Below are positions 11,712 through 22,060 of a stretch of DNA of 64,000 bases, piece by piece. Source of the stretch: Calliopsis andreniformis (taxonomy: Eukaryota > Arthropoda > Insecta > Hymenoptera > Andrenidae); the NCBI RefSeq assembly GCF_051401765.1, contig NW_027480432.1, forward strand, positions 13,224,501 to 13,288,500, in the 5' to 3' direction. The position numbers and the translations under genes are program-made. Every line of letters starts with the position of its first letter. Position 1 is the first letter of the stretch. Below the pieces are notes generated by a model, which had not been told where the DNA came from, did no database searches, and worked only from the letters and a program-made list of their open reading frames with translations.

Positions 11712-13267
11712 CAGTTGTTTACAGTAGTTTAGTTTGATCAGAATGATCAAATAATGCATGTATGCATGTTAATTTAAGAAAACATAAAGTAATATTAATT
11801 TAAAAGTGCCCGCTTAAGGAGGGGTGCGATAGTACCTGATCCACGGCGAAAAATTCGACAAGGGTGGAATTATTACTGTGTAAACCAGCTTACCAGAGGT
11901 CGCGATAAAAGTGACTTCACTTTTTACTATGAGCTTCTTATGAGACCTTCTACTCTATCTCATGCTCTTTTTTTCTTGATAAGCCGTTTTAAATAAATGC
12001 AGTAGGAAGATATTGCTTCGTAACTGGATCTACCAATACAAAATACAGTAGTAAAAGAAGACAAAACGAAGGAATCGTCTTTTTCTATCGGTGTGAATTA
12101 GTTCTGCTTTCTAATCTCAATTTTTGTGTTAATACAAAATCTACACATGTAAATAACAGTAACTTCTCTTTTTTTATGCGAATGTGATTTATATATTAAT
12201 ATGTACTTTTTATTTATTGAATGTTATGAACATGTGCAAAGGTTATGAACATGTGATTTCTAATATTTTTAGTTTTCATCAAAATTCTACATACATTGAA
12301 GGCACAATAGATTTTAAATTTAGCAACTTTTAATGGTCAAGTGCAGACATCCATTCCAAGTTATACTGTAATATGTGTGAAACATTTTACAGACGATTGT
12401 ACAGAAAAGATAGGTATGTAGCACCCATGCTTGCAACTTGACCCAGTACCCATTTTTCAATATGCAAATGTTTATTATGAAATTGGTCATGAAACTAATA
12501 GATGTCAAATTTATTTAGTTGCTTAATTTGCAGTTAACGAGTTTAATATTGAGGTTAACAAAATACAAAATATTTGTCTTGAGGAAATGGAAGTAACTGC
12601 TGGTCCCAATACAGTGATGTAAGTATATTCAGTATATAAGGTTTTTTTACTTTACTTTTTTTTACTATTTGCTAAGGCAAATAAGTGTTGCAATGTATTT
12701 ATTCTATTTTATTCTATGAGCAATGATAAATAAATAATGAATAAATGTGTTATTTATGTTTTGGTTATTTATTCTGCCCTTTCCAGAGATTAAAAGATGG
12801 GTACCCAACAATCTTTTTTAGTACAATTTAGGAAATGTATCAGAATTTGGTACAGTTTTTTTAATTGGAGCATATTTATTTTTTCATCTCATACTTTTCC
12901 TACTTATATTTATTCATACTGTGATACAGTATTATCATTTATTTATTAATTACGTTATTACTGCAAAATAATTCTACAACTTCAGCTAATATTAATTGAA
13001 TTTTCATATTGCGTGTTTGTAATATTTAAATTTTGCGCCATTTTGATCTCTGGAGGCGCTCGAGATGTTGGACAGACTGTGGCAGTCCCTTATGGGAAAA
13101 GTTGGGGGGTGCTAGCATTCCATATTTCTATAGTCAAAGCTCCAACCTTATAATAATCGATAACTATCGATACTTCTTCATCAGCAGCTTCAAGAATCTT
13201 CGATAATTTCGATATCAACACAACCAATCAGAATCATTCACAGTTTCTCGATCAGTGGTTGATAAAT
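11712..13267. other. Intergenic, no gene supported
   Basis: AT-rich DNA. An ATG at 12589 opens an 11-codon frame running into a good donor (ACAGTGAT|gtaagt), but the downstream acceptors tried give a stop, so no gene is called from it. Towards the right end a CCAAT box occurs near 13225 and CG content rises, which fits a promoter serving the candidate gene that follows. Confidence 0.4.
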
Positions 13268-14775
13268 GGAGGATCTGTTTGTCAAAGTAGTTTTGTTTAC
13301 GCGTGAATTTTCGCTCGGCGTCGACTCTCCGCGTGTTTCCGTGAGTGATAAAAGGTAGATGAAGGTGCGTAACAGTTTCCCTCGGCTTTCCTATTAAGTT
13401 TCAAAGGTAAATTTTTGAGGAAACACATAACTTCGAAAAAGGTCAAACTTTTCAACATAGTACTCAATTTTATCGAATTCTGGACACAGAAAAATAATTA
13501 TTCATAAATAAGTTAAAGAGTTTATAAAATATGACATAAAATTTATGTCATTATTTTTCAATTTTTGTTCAAATTGATAATATTAATTCGAAAAATTTTG
13601 AGGTTATGTTTCGATCTCTAAGCAATAAAATTTTCACTTTTCATTTAAAATTTTCAAACTTTATATATTTTTCGAATTTGCTTGTCGAAAAAGGTTGAGA
13701 TTATATTTCGATCTCTAAGTAATAGAATCTTCATTTTTCGTTTTAGAGGTTATGGATTGTATCTTAAATTCTGTATATTTCTTGAATGTTTTCTCCTAGG
13801 AAAATGTTGAGGTTGTTTCGATCTCTAAGTAATAGAATCTTCATTTTTCCTTTTAAAGGTTATTTCTCTTAAATTCTCTATATTTTTCGAATATTTAGTT
13901 TCCAAAGAATTTTGAAGTTACTTTTTAATTATCCACAATTTACAGGTTTTCTTTTGGAGGTTATTGTCTTATTTGTATAGATATGTGAAATTAGTAAATA
14001 TACTAAAAAACACAGACAGAAATAAACTAAATTAAATGAAATAGAAAGAAATAGGAATTGAGTAAATTATTTTTTACTAATATCTTTAAAATAAAATTAT
14101 AATTATAAAATTGTTTAAAGTGTTATATTCATAATAATTACAACTAGACCGTATAGAAACGTAATAGAATTCATGTTATCTGCAAAACTGCACGAAATAC
14201 TGATTCTTATGTACACTTTGGTTTAGAAAGGTGAACAAAGTTTTTAAATAAGCTCCAACTTCTTGAATTGTATTTACGCAATTAGGAACTTGCATAACAT
14301 TTTTTCTGTTCAAGTTTTAAGAACTGAAATTAAAAAATATAGTATATTATATAATTAAATATAATATATTTATTGAAAAATATAACTTTTAATTTTTCTT
14401 CGAAAATGCAAATATAGCTCTATTACCAGAATGTCACTAGATAATTTTTATACATTTCTCTTACAGTTCGTGACTGGATTTGTTTTACTCAAATTTACTA
14501 TAGATGTAGTCAAAGTAATTTTGTATATGGGTAATAAAATCTGTTAGTGAAATATACATCTATAAGAGAAACAGTAAAACAAAAAATAAGTAGTAACAAT
14601 TTGGTTGCTATTATTACTTAAAAAGAAATAAAGATTATTTGTACCTCAATATACTGTAGTAATGTATATTTGTAATTTTTATATAGACTTGGAGTCATTT
14701 TGTAATATCATTAATTCAGATAGCAGAAGTAAGAAAGGTTTTGTAGATACAAGGTTGAAATGGTTTCAAAAGTAA
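13268..14775 (+). CDS. Possible small membrane protein gene, three exons (hypothetical)
   Basis: Tentative model. Upstream of 13364 the sequence is CG-rich with a nearby CCAAT box. Either ATG 13268 with donor TTCC|gtgagt at 13342, or ATG 13359 with donor ATGAAG|gtgcgt at 13364, joins in phase 0 to an exon at 14467-14530 (tttctcttacag|TTC ... ATGG|gtaata), then in phase 1 to 14720 (attaattcag|ATAGC). The second exon reads as one hydrophobic stretch beginning FVTGFVLLKF; the third reads DSRSKKGFVDTRLKWFQK and either stops at TAA 14773-14775 or splices again at CAAAA|gtaagt. The product would be about 41-64 residues with one membrane segment and a basic tail. No family is recognised. Agreement of phases and splice sites is the only support; coincidence is quite possible in AT-rich DNA. 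Confidence 0.3.
13600..13915. repeat. About 105-bp unit repeated three times
   Basis: Three degenerate tandem units begin near 13600, 13694 and 13806, each opening TTGAG(G/A)TTAT or similar, then TTCGATCTCTAAG(T/C)AATA and ATTTTCATTTTTC, ending with a TATATTTTTCGAAT segment. A fourth partial unit starts near 13910. The array lies in the first intron of the candidate gene, if that gene is real. Confidence 0.8.
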
Positions 14776-15419
14776 GTGTTTCTAACTGTTATACATATAA
14801 TCGTTCGGAGTGAAACAGCTATGGGAACTAGAATAATCTTATAACAAATAATTTTAATTAAAACTGTATTAATATTAATTATTAGTTGATCCCATAAATA
14901 ATGCTTCTGAAAATTATCTTTCTTGAAAAAATATTAATTTGTAATGTTATTTTTAGTGATAGCTATGCTGAACATTACATTCTATTAGGATTTCCAACCT
15001 AATGCATTATTTTTGAGGCTCTTCTTCAAAAGATTCTTCAAAAAATTTAATTCAAGAAGAGTATAATTTTTTTGAATAAAATATAGAATACCAAGTAGCT
15101 TTATTTATGGAATAATCTAAGTATAATATTAATTAATTAGACAGTTTCGAAATTAATTATTTCAATTAAAACTTATTAATATTAATAATACTATTAATTA
15201 ACTATATTTTTAATTATAATATTAAATAATTACAAAATTTCGAAATTAATTATTTCAATTAAAACTATATTAATAACAGAACTTCAAAATTAACTATCTC
15301 AATTAAAAATATGATTAATATTAATAATAATTAGTTATAATATTCTTAATTAATAATTATAAATTATATTAGCTTCGCGCTAAGCGGACATATCTGCCTC
15401 ATTCATTTTACTACCCAAA
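14776..15419. other. Very AT-rich stretch, no gene
   Basis: Dominated by TAATTAAT and ATTAATATTAA words, including repeated TTCGAAATTAATTATTTCAATTAAAA units between about 15145 and 15310. The same AT-rich words appear beside the LINE-derived block near 23660-23930, suggesting a common insertion-site or terminal sequence. Confidence 0.5.
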
Positions 15420-15960
15420 ATTTGTCCCCCATCTGCTTATCTGTATATCTTTATCTATTTACCTCTGTATAATCGTATCTCTCTCTTGTTTCTTCGTCTC
15501 CTTCCGTAAATTGTTATATTTATTGTTTTTTCTTTTACTATATATTTTTCGTCCTTCCTTTCGTCCTTTCCATTTTCTTAACATACTCCTTACTTCTTTA
15601 TTCTTCTTTTTACATTCCCTATCCCACCACCACTTCCTTCTCTTCTTATTCCCCTCAATACTTTTCGCCTTCTTCATCAGTTCCCTCATCCTATTACCCA
15701 AAATTTTAAACCTCTTCCTGGTCTGTTCCTCTCTTATATCTGTCCTTCGTTCACCTGAATTCTTCTTTTATTGCTTCATTCAATATTATCTTCAATCTTT
15801 CTTTTCTCTTTCGTTTCTTTTCTTTTTCTTCTTCCCCTGTTCTCCACTTTTCGTTGACATCGATCTGATCCATCCTTTTATATGATCTGATTCCATCCTT
15901 TCTCGTACTTCCGTTTGGTCTACATCTTCTCTTGTTCTCTTGCCTTTACAATGTAGTCTG
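15420..15960 (-). pseudogene. LINE fragment (endonuclease-RT linker), reverse strand
   Basis: The forward strand is strongly pyrimidine-rich; the reverse strand from 15701 to 15459 reads as an open frame with RKWWWDRECKKKNKEV followed by Lys/Arg-rich helical sequence. This WWD-EC plus basic linker is typical of the stretch between endonuclease and reverse transcriptase of insect non-LTR retrotransposons. The rest of the element has decayed. It is a 5'- and 3'-truncated relic, not a gene. Confidence 0.65.
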
Positions 15961-15989
15961 TCACCGTTCTCATTGTTTGACCTGTGAAT

Positions 15990-16072
15990 GTATAAGGTAA
16001 TTCATAAATACATGTTTATACTTCAGGACGTGAATCTACACAGTAAAATAAGTAGAAAACGTGTTATGGACA
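15990..16072. repeat. Interspersed repeat, left part, split by a MITE
   Basis: This segment matches 20438-20522 in inverted orientation (shared words AATTCATAAATACATGTT, ATACTTCAGGA and GTGAATCTACACA). Its continuation lies on the far side of the Tc1/mariner MITE at 16075. Confidence 0.7.
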
Positions 16073-16631
16073 TACACTCCCGTTCATAAGTGTTAGGACA
16101 CTCGTCATATTTGTAATTAAGTCTGAAAAAAAGAAACAATATTTCAGAAAAAAGTAAGAATGTTTTTCATTTAATGATACATGTATGAAGAAATGAATTA
16201 TGCGTTCATAGTTTGAAAATCTCACCAAAAAGTACAAAAATTATAGTTTTTCTCATCGAAAAATCCGTCACACTTCTTTATCATGTCAAAATGTATACGT
16301 AAACATTAACAGACTCAGAAACCAAAACCAAACCTTGTATGTCTGTATATTGGTACAAATAAAGACAGCGAATTATCATTTGTCGAACTTATCAGATTCG
16401 TCAGAAACCAATAGGAATATATTCTTTTTATAATTCTTATTCCAAAACAATTAATATCAATAATGTTATTCCAAAACAACTAATGTCATTTTTATATTGT
16501 AAAACTAATACTGAACATACGAAATTACATATGTACTATGTAATTATTGCGGTTGAAGGTTCATGAACAAAACAAATGTCAGAATTTTATTAAAAACTAC
16601 AGGTATCCTAACACTTATGAACGGGAGTGTA
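16073..16631. mobile_element. Tc1/mariner-type MITE with TA duplication (555 bp)
   Basis: Inverted ends of about 27 bases, CACTCCCGTTCATAAGTG and on, lie at 16075 and (reversed) at 16629, flanked on both sides by TA (16073-16074, 16630-16631). TA target duplication and this end structure are the signature of Tc1/mariner-mobilised elements. No transposase is encoded. Inside, a short direct duplication of TTATTCCAAAACAA occurs near 16440 and 16470. It inserted into an older interspersed repeat. Confidence 0.88.
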
Positions 16632-17840
16632 CGTTCTGTATTGCTTACTTTTCGGGTTATGAAAAATTAAAAAAAATTTTTGAAGTGTCCGCTTCATATT
16701 TCAATCCATGCTACTGCACGTCTTAGTACATATTATTCTTACATACTATTTACAAACAGTACCATCGACATTGTAGAATTTGTTAATAATCTAAACTCGC
16801 AGTCAGTATTTTAATCTAACGAGTTTAGTACAGTTGCAAAATTGACAAAATGGTCATGTAGATTTATATTAAAATGAGTAAACATGCATTTCATGTATGG
16901 CCTTGTCAACGGAGATGAACATGAAGCACGCCGATAGCATCAAGAACGCTTTCCACAACGTAGAATGTTTTCTTTATAGACGTCTTTGAGAAAGTAGTAT
17001 GTTTAAAGTGCAAGCACATGCTTTTGGGCGGTCAGTGCTAAGACGTGCAATGCCGTATGTTGAAGGATGAGTAGTGCTGCACGAGATTCCAAGAGTAATC
17101 TTGGTATTGTCTTGTCTTGTCTCGAATTTCAAAACAATAACAAGAGAAGACTACTTCATACAATGCACAAGTCAATATAAGACAAAGTTGTTAATAATCT
17201 TGGTTTGGACAATATTTTTCACAATAATTTAAGTCTTTTCTTCGTTTGAAGAAAAATACGAAATTACATATAAAAACATTTTTGTGCCTAAATTAACTAC
17301 AAACAGCAAAAGCTTTTAAGATTTTTTATGATTTATTTAGGAACAATTATTACTCATTTATATATAAGTTAATTTTCAATCATTAGATCTATATTGTTTA
17401 TGTATATAAGCCTATTAATTATTTTAACTATTAACTACAGAAAATTACTGACATTAATTATTCTACAATAGAAAAGTTTAACATAACATATATTACAAAT
17501 TTTTATTAAAAAACATATATTACATTTACAAAAAGAGAGTTCAAAAATCTACAAGAAAAATAAAACTTGTATGTTTTAAATTTTGAGTAAAATTTCATTC
17601 AAGACTTTATCAGACTTCGTATCAATAGTTAAGGGTTAATACTAATTGAATTCAATATAGAATAAAATTCTTGGCTCAATTGATTTTATGTAAATTAACA
17701 CAGGACATAAATGCACGTTCAGTATAAAATATCTGTAATAGTAACGTCTTATTCTTATTCATGTTATGAGACACGACGCGAGCAGCGCAAGATTCCAGTG
17801 AGGATAGATATATTTCCAAAGAATATAGTAATTGAGGTGT
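16632..17840. other. Noncoding, repeat-derived sequence
   Basis: No gene. Bases about 17080-17170 (GTAGTGCTGCACGAGA, ATCTTGGTATTGTCTTG) match 20280-20430 inverted, so this is the continuation of the repeat interrupted at 16073. The remainder is AT-rich and unremarkable. Confidence 0.5.
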
Positions 17841-17844
17841 TAGT

Positions 17845-18260
17845 TAGTACAACGGACGAAACTGATGCGAGATCAGTGAGCCGCTGGGATTATTGTAGAC
17901 GAGGACGAATCTGATGTAAAATCAGGAAGTCTCCGAGGATAGATGTGCTTGCGGACGAAATTGACCTGTGATCAGTGAGCCGCAAGAGGGTGAGGTTTTT
18001 GAACGTGCTTAATGTGAAATCAAGGGAGTCACTAGGATCAGTTTCACAGACAAAGTCAAAATAAATTAAGGAGGTTGGCGAGTTCAAAGACGAACCTGAT
18101 GCATAATCAGAATGTTGTAAGGAGATTGGATACTGTACAGACAAACCTGGTCTTATAGATAGTTGTAATATACAGACAAATCTGAGGAAAAATCAAATAG
18201 CTGTAGGATATGTTAATTTTCGTGGACAAACTCAAATAAATCGAGAAGCTACTAGGTTAG
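17845..18260. repeat. Degenerate tandem repeat, roughly 50-60 bp unit
   Basis: Successive units share a core GGACGAA(A/T)CTGATG, four variable bases, then ATCAG(T/G), often with AGCCGC after it (near 17855, 17905, 17955, 18090). Later units decay to CAGACAAA(T/C)CTG (18138, 18174, 18225). The order GACGAA...TGAT...ATCA makes each unit a small imperfect hairpin. The short open frames here are by-products. Confidence 0.65.
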
Positions 18261-19848
18261 ATACAGTTTTCTTTGGAAATAAGAACAGATGTTAGTAGAT
18301 CTCGTAATTTGTTACTACAAGTCGATACAACTCAAGCGGCTAAGCTGCATCGTGGGGGACTTATTTGTCAACTTCGAATGAGATTGCTTAAGGTAATTGT
18401 AGGTTTGAAAACAATCTTCTCAAATTGCTATAAATACTTTAATATATACTAAAATCAGTATTTACATACAAGAGTATAGTGTAGTGTTGTCGCGTAAAAT
18501 GTATGATTCTAATGCTCGGTGTTAACGCACTGCCGATGCGGGTACTTGCAGAGTGGTCCTAGAAATTGTCATATAGAATTTAGGCCGACTTGCGGATTCT
18601 ATGAGGTAAAACTGTGCACTCGAAAGGGAATTTTAGCCCGATCTAGCTGAATAGCAATCAATTCTGACGAACTTGATTGTCAACGTGACGATACTGTTCT
18701 GCACCAATTAGGGCTAAAATCTCGGGATTTATGTAGACCGAAAAATGAGTGGGGATTCGTTAGAAGTTTCCATATAAGGAAATTTGTCACGGTTGGTGCA
18801 ACGTCGTGGTTGCCACCCAGCTGCTCGGAGTCGCGCTTCCAGTAAGATAAACGCAAAAAAACGAGTGTCGGGTGTTTCCTTTTCTTTTCTTTTTCTTTTA
18901 ACAGGCAGAGACTCAAATACTTGGGAGAGTAATGGAAAATATTCTTAGTACGCAACATTCATGTTAAATTTGAGATATGATATATTACTGTTCTTCATTT
19001 TAATTTTTTTGTGGCGTTCTATTCTTTACATAGTAAGCACACTCCTATTTTCAGGATATTTACATTTTTTTATGACGAAAATACGTTTGATACGTAAGCA
19101 CAGCCGACTTTAAATTGCGTTCACTGGGAAAACGCAGTTGCTGGTTGACGAGTTTTCGTACCCTTTGCGCAGTTCACGCCTATGCTCATTAGTTATTGGC
19201 TCTGTCACTCCCGAGTACATCCCTACCCATGAACCCCTTGTTGGACCCTTGGAGGTCCTACCATTTCTGAAGAAAGTCACTTCTTCAAGTGTTAGCGCGT
19301 AAACGGTGTGAAAGAAATTTTGAGCAAGCAAACGATATTCTTTTACATTTTAGTTGTTTTTTTTCAATTTCTTCCTTCAACTATTATAATAATGCACCTG
19401 GGGCCTCCGAAAGTATTAATGCGGCCCTGTTAGCAAATAAAAATCTTCTTGAATATCGTCTCTGTCGACCAAAAACGTACTGATACCAGTCAGAATTTTT
19501 ACTACGTTGCCATACCATAAACGACCCTGAATTTCCCGTGTCATAAACTACCTGATCGCATCGAACATTTTGTAGGAAACCCACGAAACAGTTCTACCGT
19601 TGCCGTTTCTTTATAATCAAATAAGCTGTGGACTCTTATACATTTATATCTGAATAAATATTGTTTCTTAATAGATAGAAACATTTGTTTCATTTGGACA
19701 CTAGGTATATAGAGTAGAAAGAAGCAAGGCGTGTCCTTTTAGGCTCTTGAATCCTTCACCAATCTCAGTGGAAAAGTCAGTCGAGGCAATGGAAGCCATC
19801 TGCGCGAAACGACTGCATTCTCTCAGTGAACGCAGTATAGTACAAGCT
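18261..19848. other. No gene supported
   Basis: Mixed sequence with slightly higher GC around 18500-18860 and 19110-19280. Short frames (for example 18680-18958 and 19110-19331, reverse) show no conserved motif. A small inverted pair TTTTAGCCC / GGGCTAAAA occurs at about 18632 and 18709. It may be decayed transposon sequence. Confidence 0.4.
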
Positions 19849-19985
19849 ATGCTGAACGAAAAACAGCAACACTGCGAGAGTCCGATTTTGCACTGGATAG
19901 ATAGAGACACACACTGCTGCGTACTCTTTCCATCAAGTGCAAAATCGGACTCTCGCAGTGTTGCTGTTTTTCTTTCAACATGGCT
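19849..19985. repeat. Near-perfect hairpin, about 50-bp arms
   Basis: The left arm (ATGCTGAACGAAAAACAGC, continuing to about 19897) is inverted at 19933-19985, with about 40 bases matching almost without error (AACACTGCGAGAGTCCGATT is the core). The loop is about 35 bases. High arm identity means it is young or under pairing constraint. Possible roles are a small-RNA precursor or a compact MITE; no target duplication was found. Confidence 0.85.
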
Positions 19986-20279
19986 ACTACTAGAGTCGGC
20001 TGTGGTGTAGGGTAAAGCGTTAAATGTGTTTCCTTCTTCATTGATGTTTCTCGCCATTTTCTTCTTACGTTTTTACTACTATCTATCGTAGATTATATTA
20101 TAATTTGAAGAGTTAAATTAAAATTTTATGTGATGTTTTTTCTGAAAAGATATTTATGTTCTTAGTTCGATCCACTTGCTACTTGCTTTGCGCTAGTTAT
20201 GTTTATATGTAACTATAACAAATAAATTATAAATTAAATAATTGGTTTGCTGTTTTAAAATTAGCTTAACAAATTGTAT
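19986..20279. other. Short noncoding stretch
   Basis: Flank of the hairpin. A reverse frame 20057-19701 runs through the hairpin, but it is better explained as a by-product of the inverted repeat than as a gene. Confidence 0.4.
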
Positions 20280-20522
20280 CATAAATTGGATATAACATTA
20301 AAACAAGAGACAAGGTTCAGACAATACAAGGTTCTTTCAACCAAGACCAAGATAATATATGAGTTTTCAAGATTTTTCAAGAGAAAGACAATATTCTTAC
20401 AAGTGTTGTCTTATCTTGGCTCTCGTGTAGCACTACTATCATGTTCACATGATATTTTTTACTTATTTTAGTGTGTAGATTCACTTCCTGAAGTATGAAC
20501 ATGCATTTATGAATCACCTTGT
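20280..20522. repeat. Inverted copy of the 15.99-17.17 kb repeat
   Basis: Matches 15990-16072 and 17080-17170 in reverse complement, but lacks both the MITE and the roughly 450 bases that separate these two blocks on the left. It ends exactly where the pyrimidine-rich LINE sequence begins, as its partner does. Confidence 0.7.
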
Positions 20523-20924
20523 ATACTTTTCATTCCTTTTCATCCTTTCATTCAATATCACTAACCCCCTCTTCCTTAAGTCTCGTCTTACTTTTTCCTT
20601 TTTTTTTGTTTTTTTCCTTATTCACTGATCTCTCTCACTTTGCTACTTCCTCTCTTGTCCTAGTATTAAAATCTCTTCCCTCCTCCTCTTATTATTATCT
20701 GTTCTCCCATCTCCTTATTCCCCCATTTACTCAATATTTTCATTTTTCTTTCCAAATTTTTAATTACATAATCCTGTCACTCTTCACTCCATTACATATA
20801 CTCTGATCTTTTTCGTTAATATTCTCTCTGTCTTTCTTTTCTTCTTAACTCCCTCTTCTTTACTCAGACATTTCCTTCTTATTTTTAACCCTTCTACACA
20901 AAGTTCCATTGATTCTGCCAGAAC
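20523..20924 (-). pseudogene. LINE endonuclease-region fragment, reverse strand
   Basis: The reverse strand near 20700-20640 reads IIIRGGGRDFNTRTREE, a degraded form of the GGDFNAR motif of the AP-endonuclease domain of non-LTR retrotransposons, followed by Lys/Glu-rich sequence with stops. The forward strand shows the matching pyrimidine bias. Truncated and non-functional. Confidence 0.6.
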
Positions 20925-22060
20925 TAGATCTAGGGGATGCAGAGAATTTCGAATAAACTTATGTCGGCTTGCTAGTAACATAGTTCTGGAAACCTTGTTC
21001 AGGCACCACCAGTGTCTAAATCCACGGTCGGCGAGGCAGCTTAGTTGATGTATAAACTGACATACTGACATTCTATTTTAACTCAGGTTCTACTTTAATT
21101 CTATATCTCAACTGTTTTAAAACCGATTTCTAATGTTTTTAACTAATTTTTAAACATTAAACATGTATAAATATTAGTTTCTTAATTTTACAGCAACGAA
21201 AGAATAATTGAATAATTTGAAGTTTTAATTATATTGACACACATAGTAAAAAATACATTCTTACAGTGTTACAATTAAACTTAAATCTTTAAATTATTCA
21301 ATATTTTGAAAATTATATAACACTTATATAACAATTTCAAAGGATCATTTTGCCTTCTGTGCAGTTCAGATGTTTTACAGTAATAATAGTTTATTATTAA
21401 ACATTATACTTCCATTCTATTGCAGAACTTATAAAATAGTATTTACGTTCTACATTTCTATTCGGAGAAATAAATTGTAAGAACGAAATTATATTACTTT
21501 AAAAATGTATTTTTTACTGCGTGTGTCAGTATTATTAAAAATTTCAAACAATTCAAGTACTATTGTATTACTATAAAATTAAGAAACTAATGTTTAATTT
21601 CTACATATCTATCTGGAACAATAAACTATAAGAATGGAATTATCTCATTTTTAAAGTGTATTTTTTACTCCGTATCAGTAAACTATTTCTCATTGCATGT
21701 CTGCGTTACATATTCTATAACTTAAATTTGTTAAACAGAAAATATTTGTATACACTTGTACCAAATAAGTAAGAAAAATTATATTTGTTTATAAAAAGTT
21801 AATTAAAAACATTAGAAATCTGCTGATTTTACAACTGTTGAGGTACATAATTAAAGTAGAATCCTAGTTGAAAGAAAATATCGGTATATCAGTTTATATG
21901 TCAAATATGTGGCCCCGCCAACCGTGGATTTAGACATTGGTGGCGCCTGAACGAGGTTTCCGGAACTATGTTTTTAGTAAAGCGGCATAAGTTTATTCAA
22001 AATTCTCTGCATCCCCTAGATCTAGTTCTGACGAAATCAATGGGACTGTGTATACAGCGG
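20925..22060. mobile_element. Head-to-head palindrome of LTR/primer-site sequence
   Basis: Two arms of about 550 bases face each other. The right arm reads forward through GACATTGGTGGCGCCTGAACG (primer-binding-like TGGCGCCTGAAC from 21941) and AGATCTAGTTCTG; the left arm carries the same order on the reverse strand (20993-21008 and 20930). The interior also pairs (TAGTTTCTTAATTTTA near 21176 with its inverse near 21580; the TTTTTTACT word near 21250 and 21510). Each arm therefore looks like the end of an LTR plus primer site and leader, joined tail to tail. It could be an inverted duplication or two insertions. No coding sequence. Confidence 0.7.

Noticed and set aside
12589..12621. Short ATG exon followed by a good gtaagt donor
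   Set aside because: The splice acceptors tried downstream give an immediate stop; no second exon supports it.
15511..15885. 124-codon forward frame rich in Phe, Leu and Ser
   Set aside because: Complement of the LINE linker frame; its composition follows from strand bias.
19701..20057. 118-codon reverse frame through the 19.85-kb hairpin
   Set aside because: Explained by the inverted repeat (both strands stay open); no conserved motif.
20519..20806. 95-codon Ser/Leu/Phe-rich forward frame
   Set aside because: Mirror of the LINE endonuclease-region fragment.
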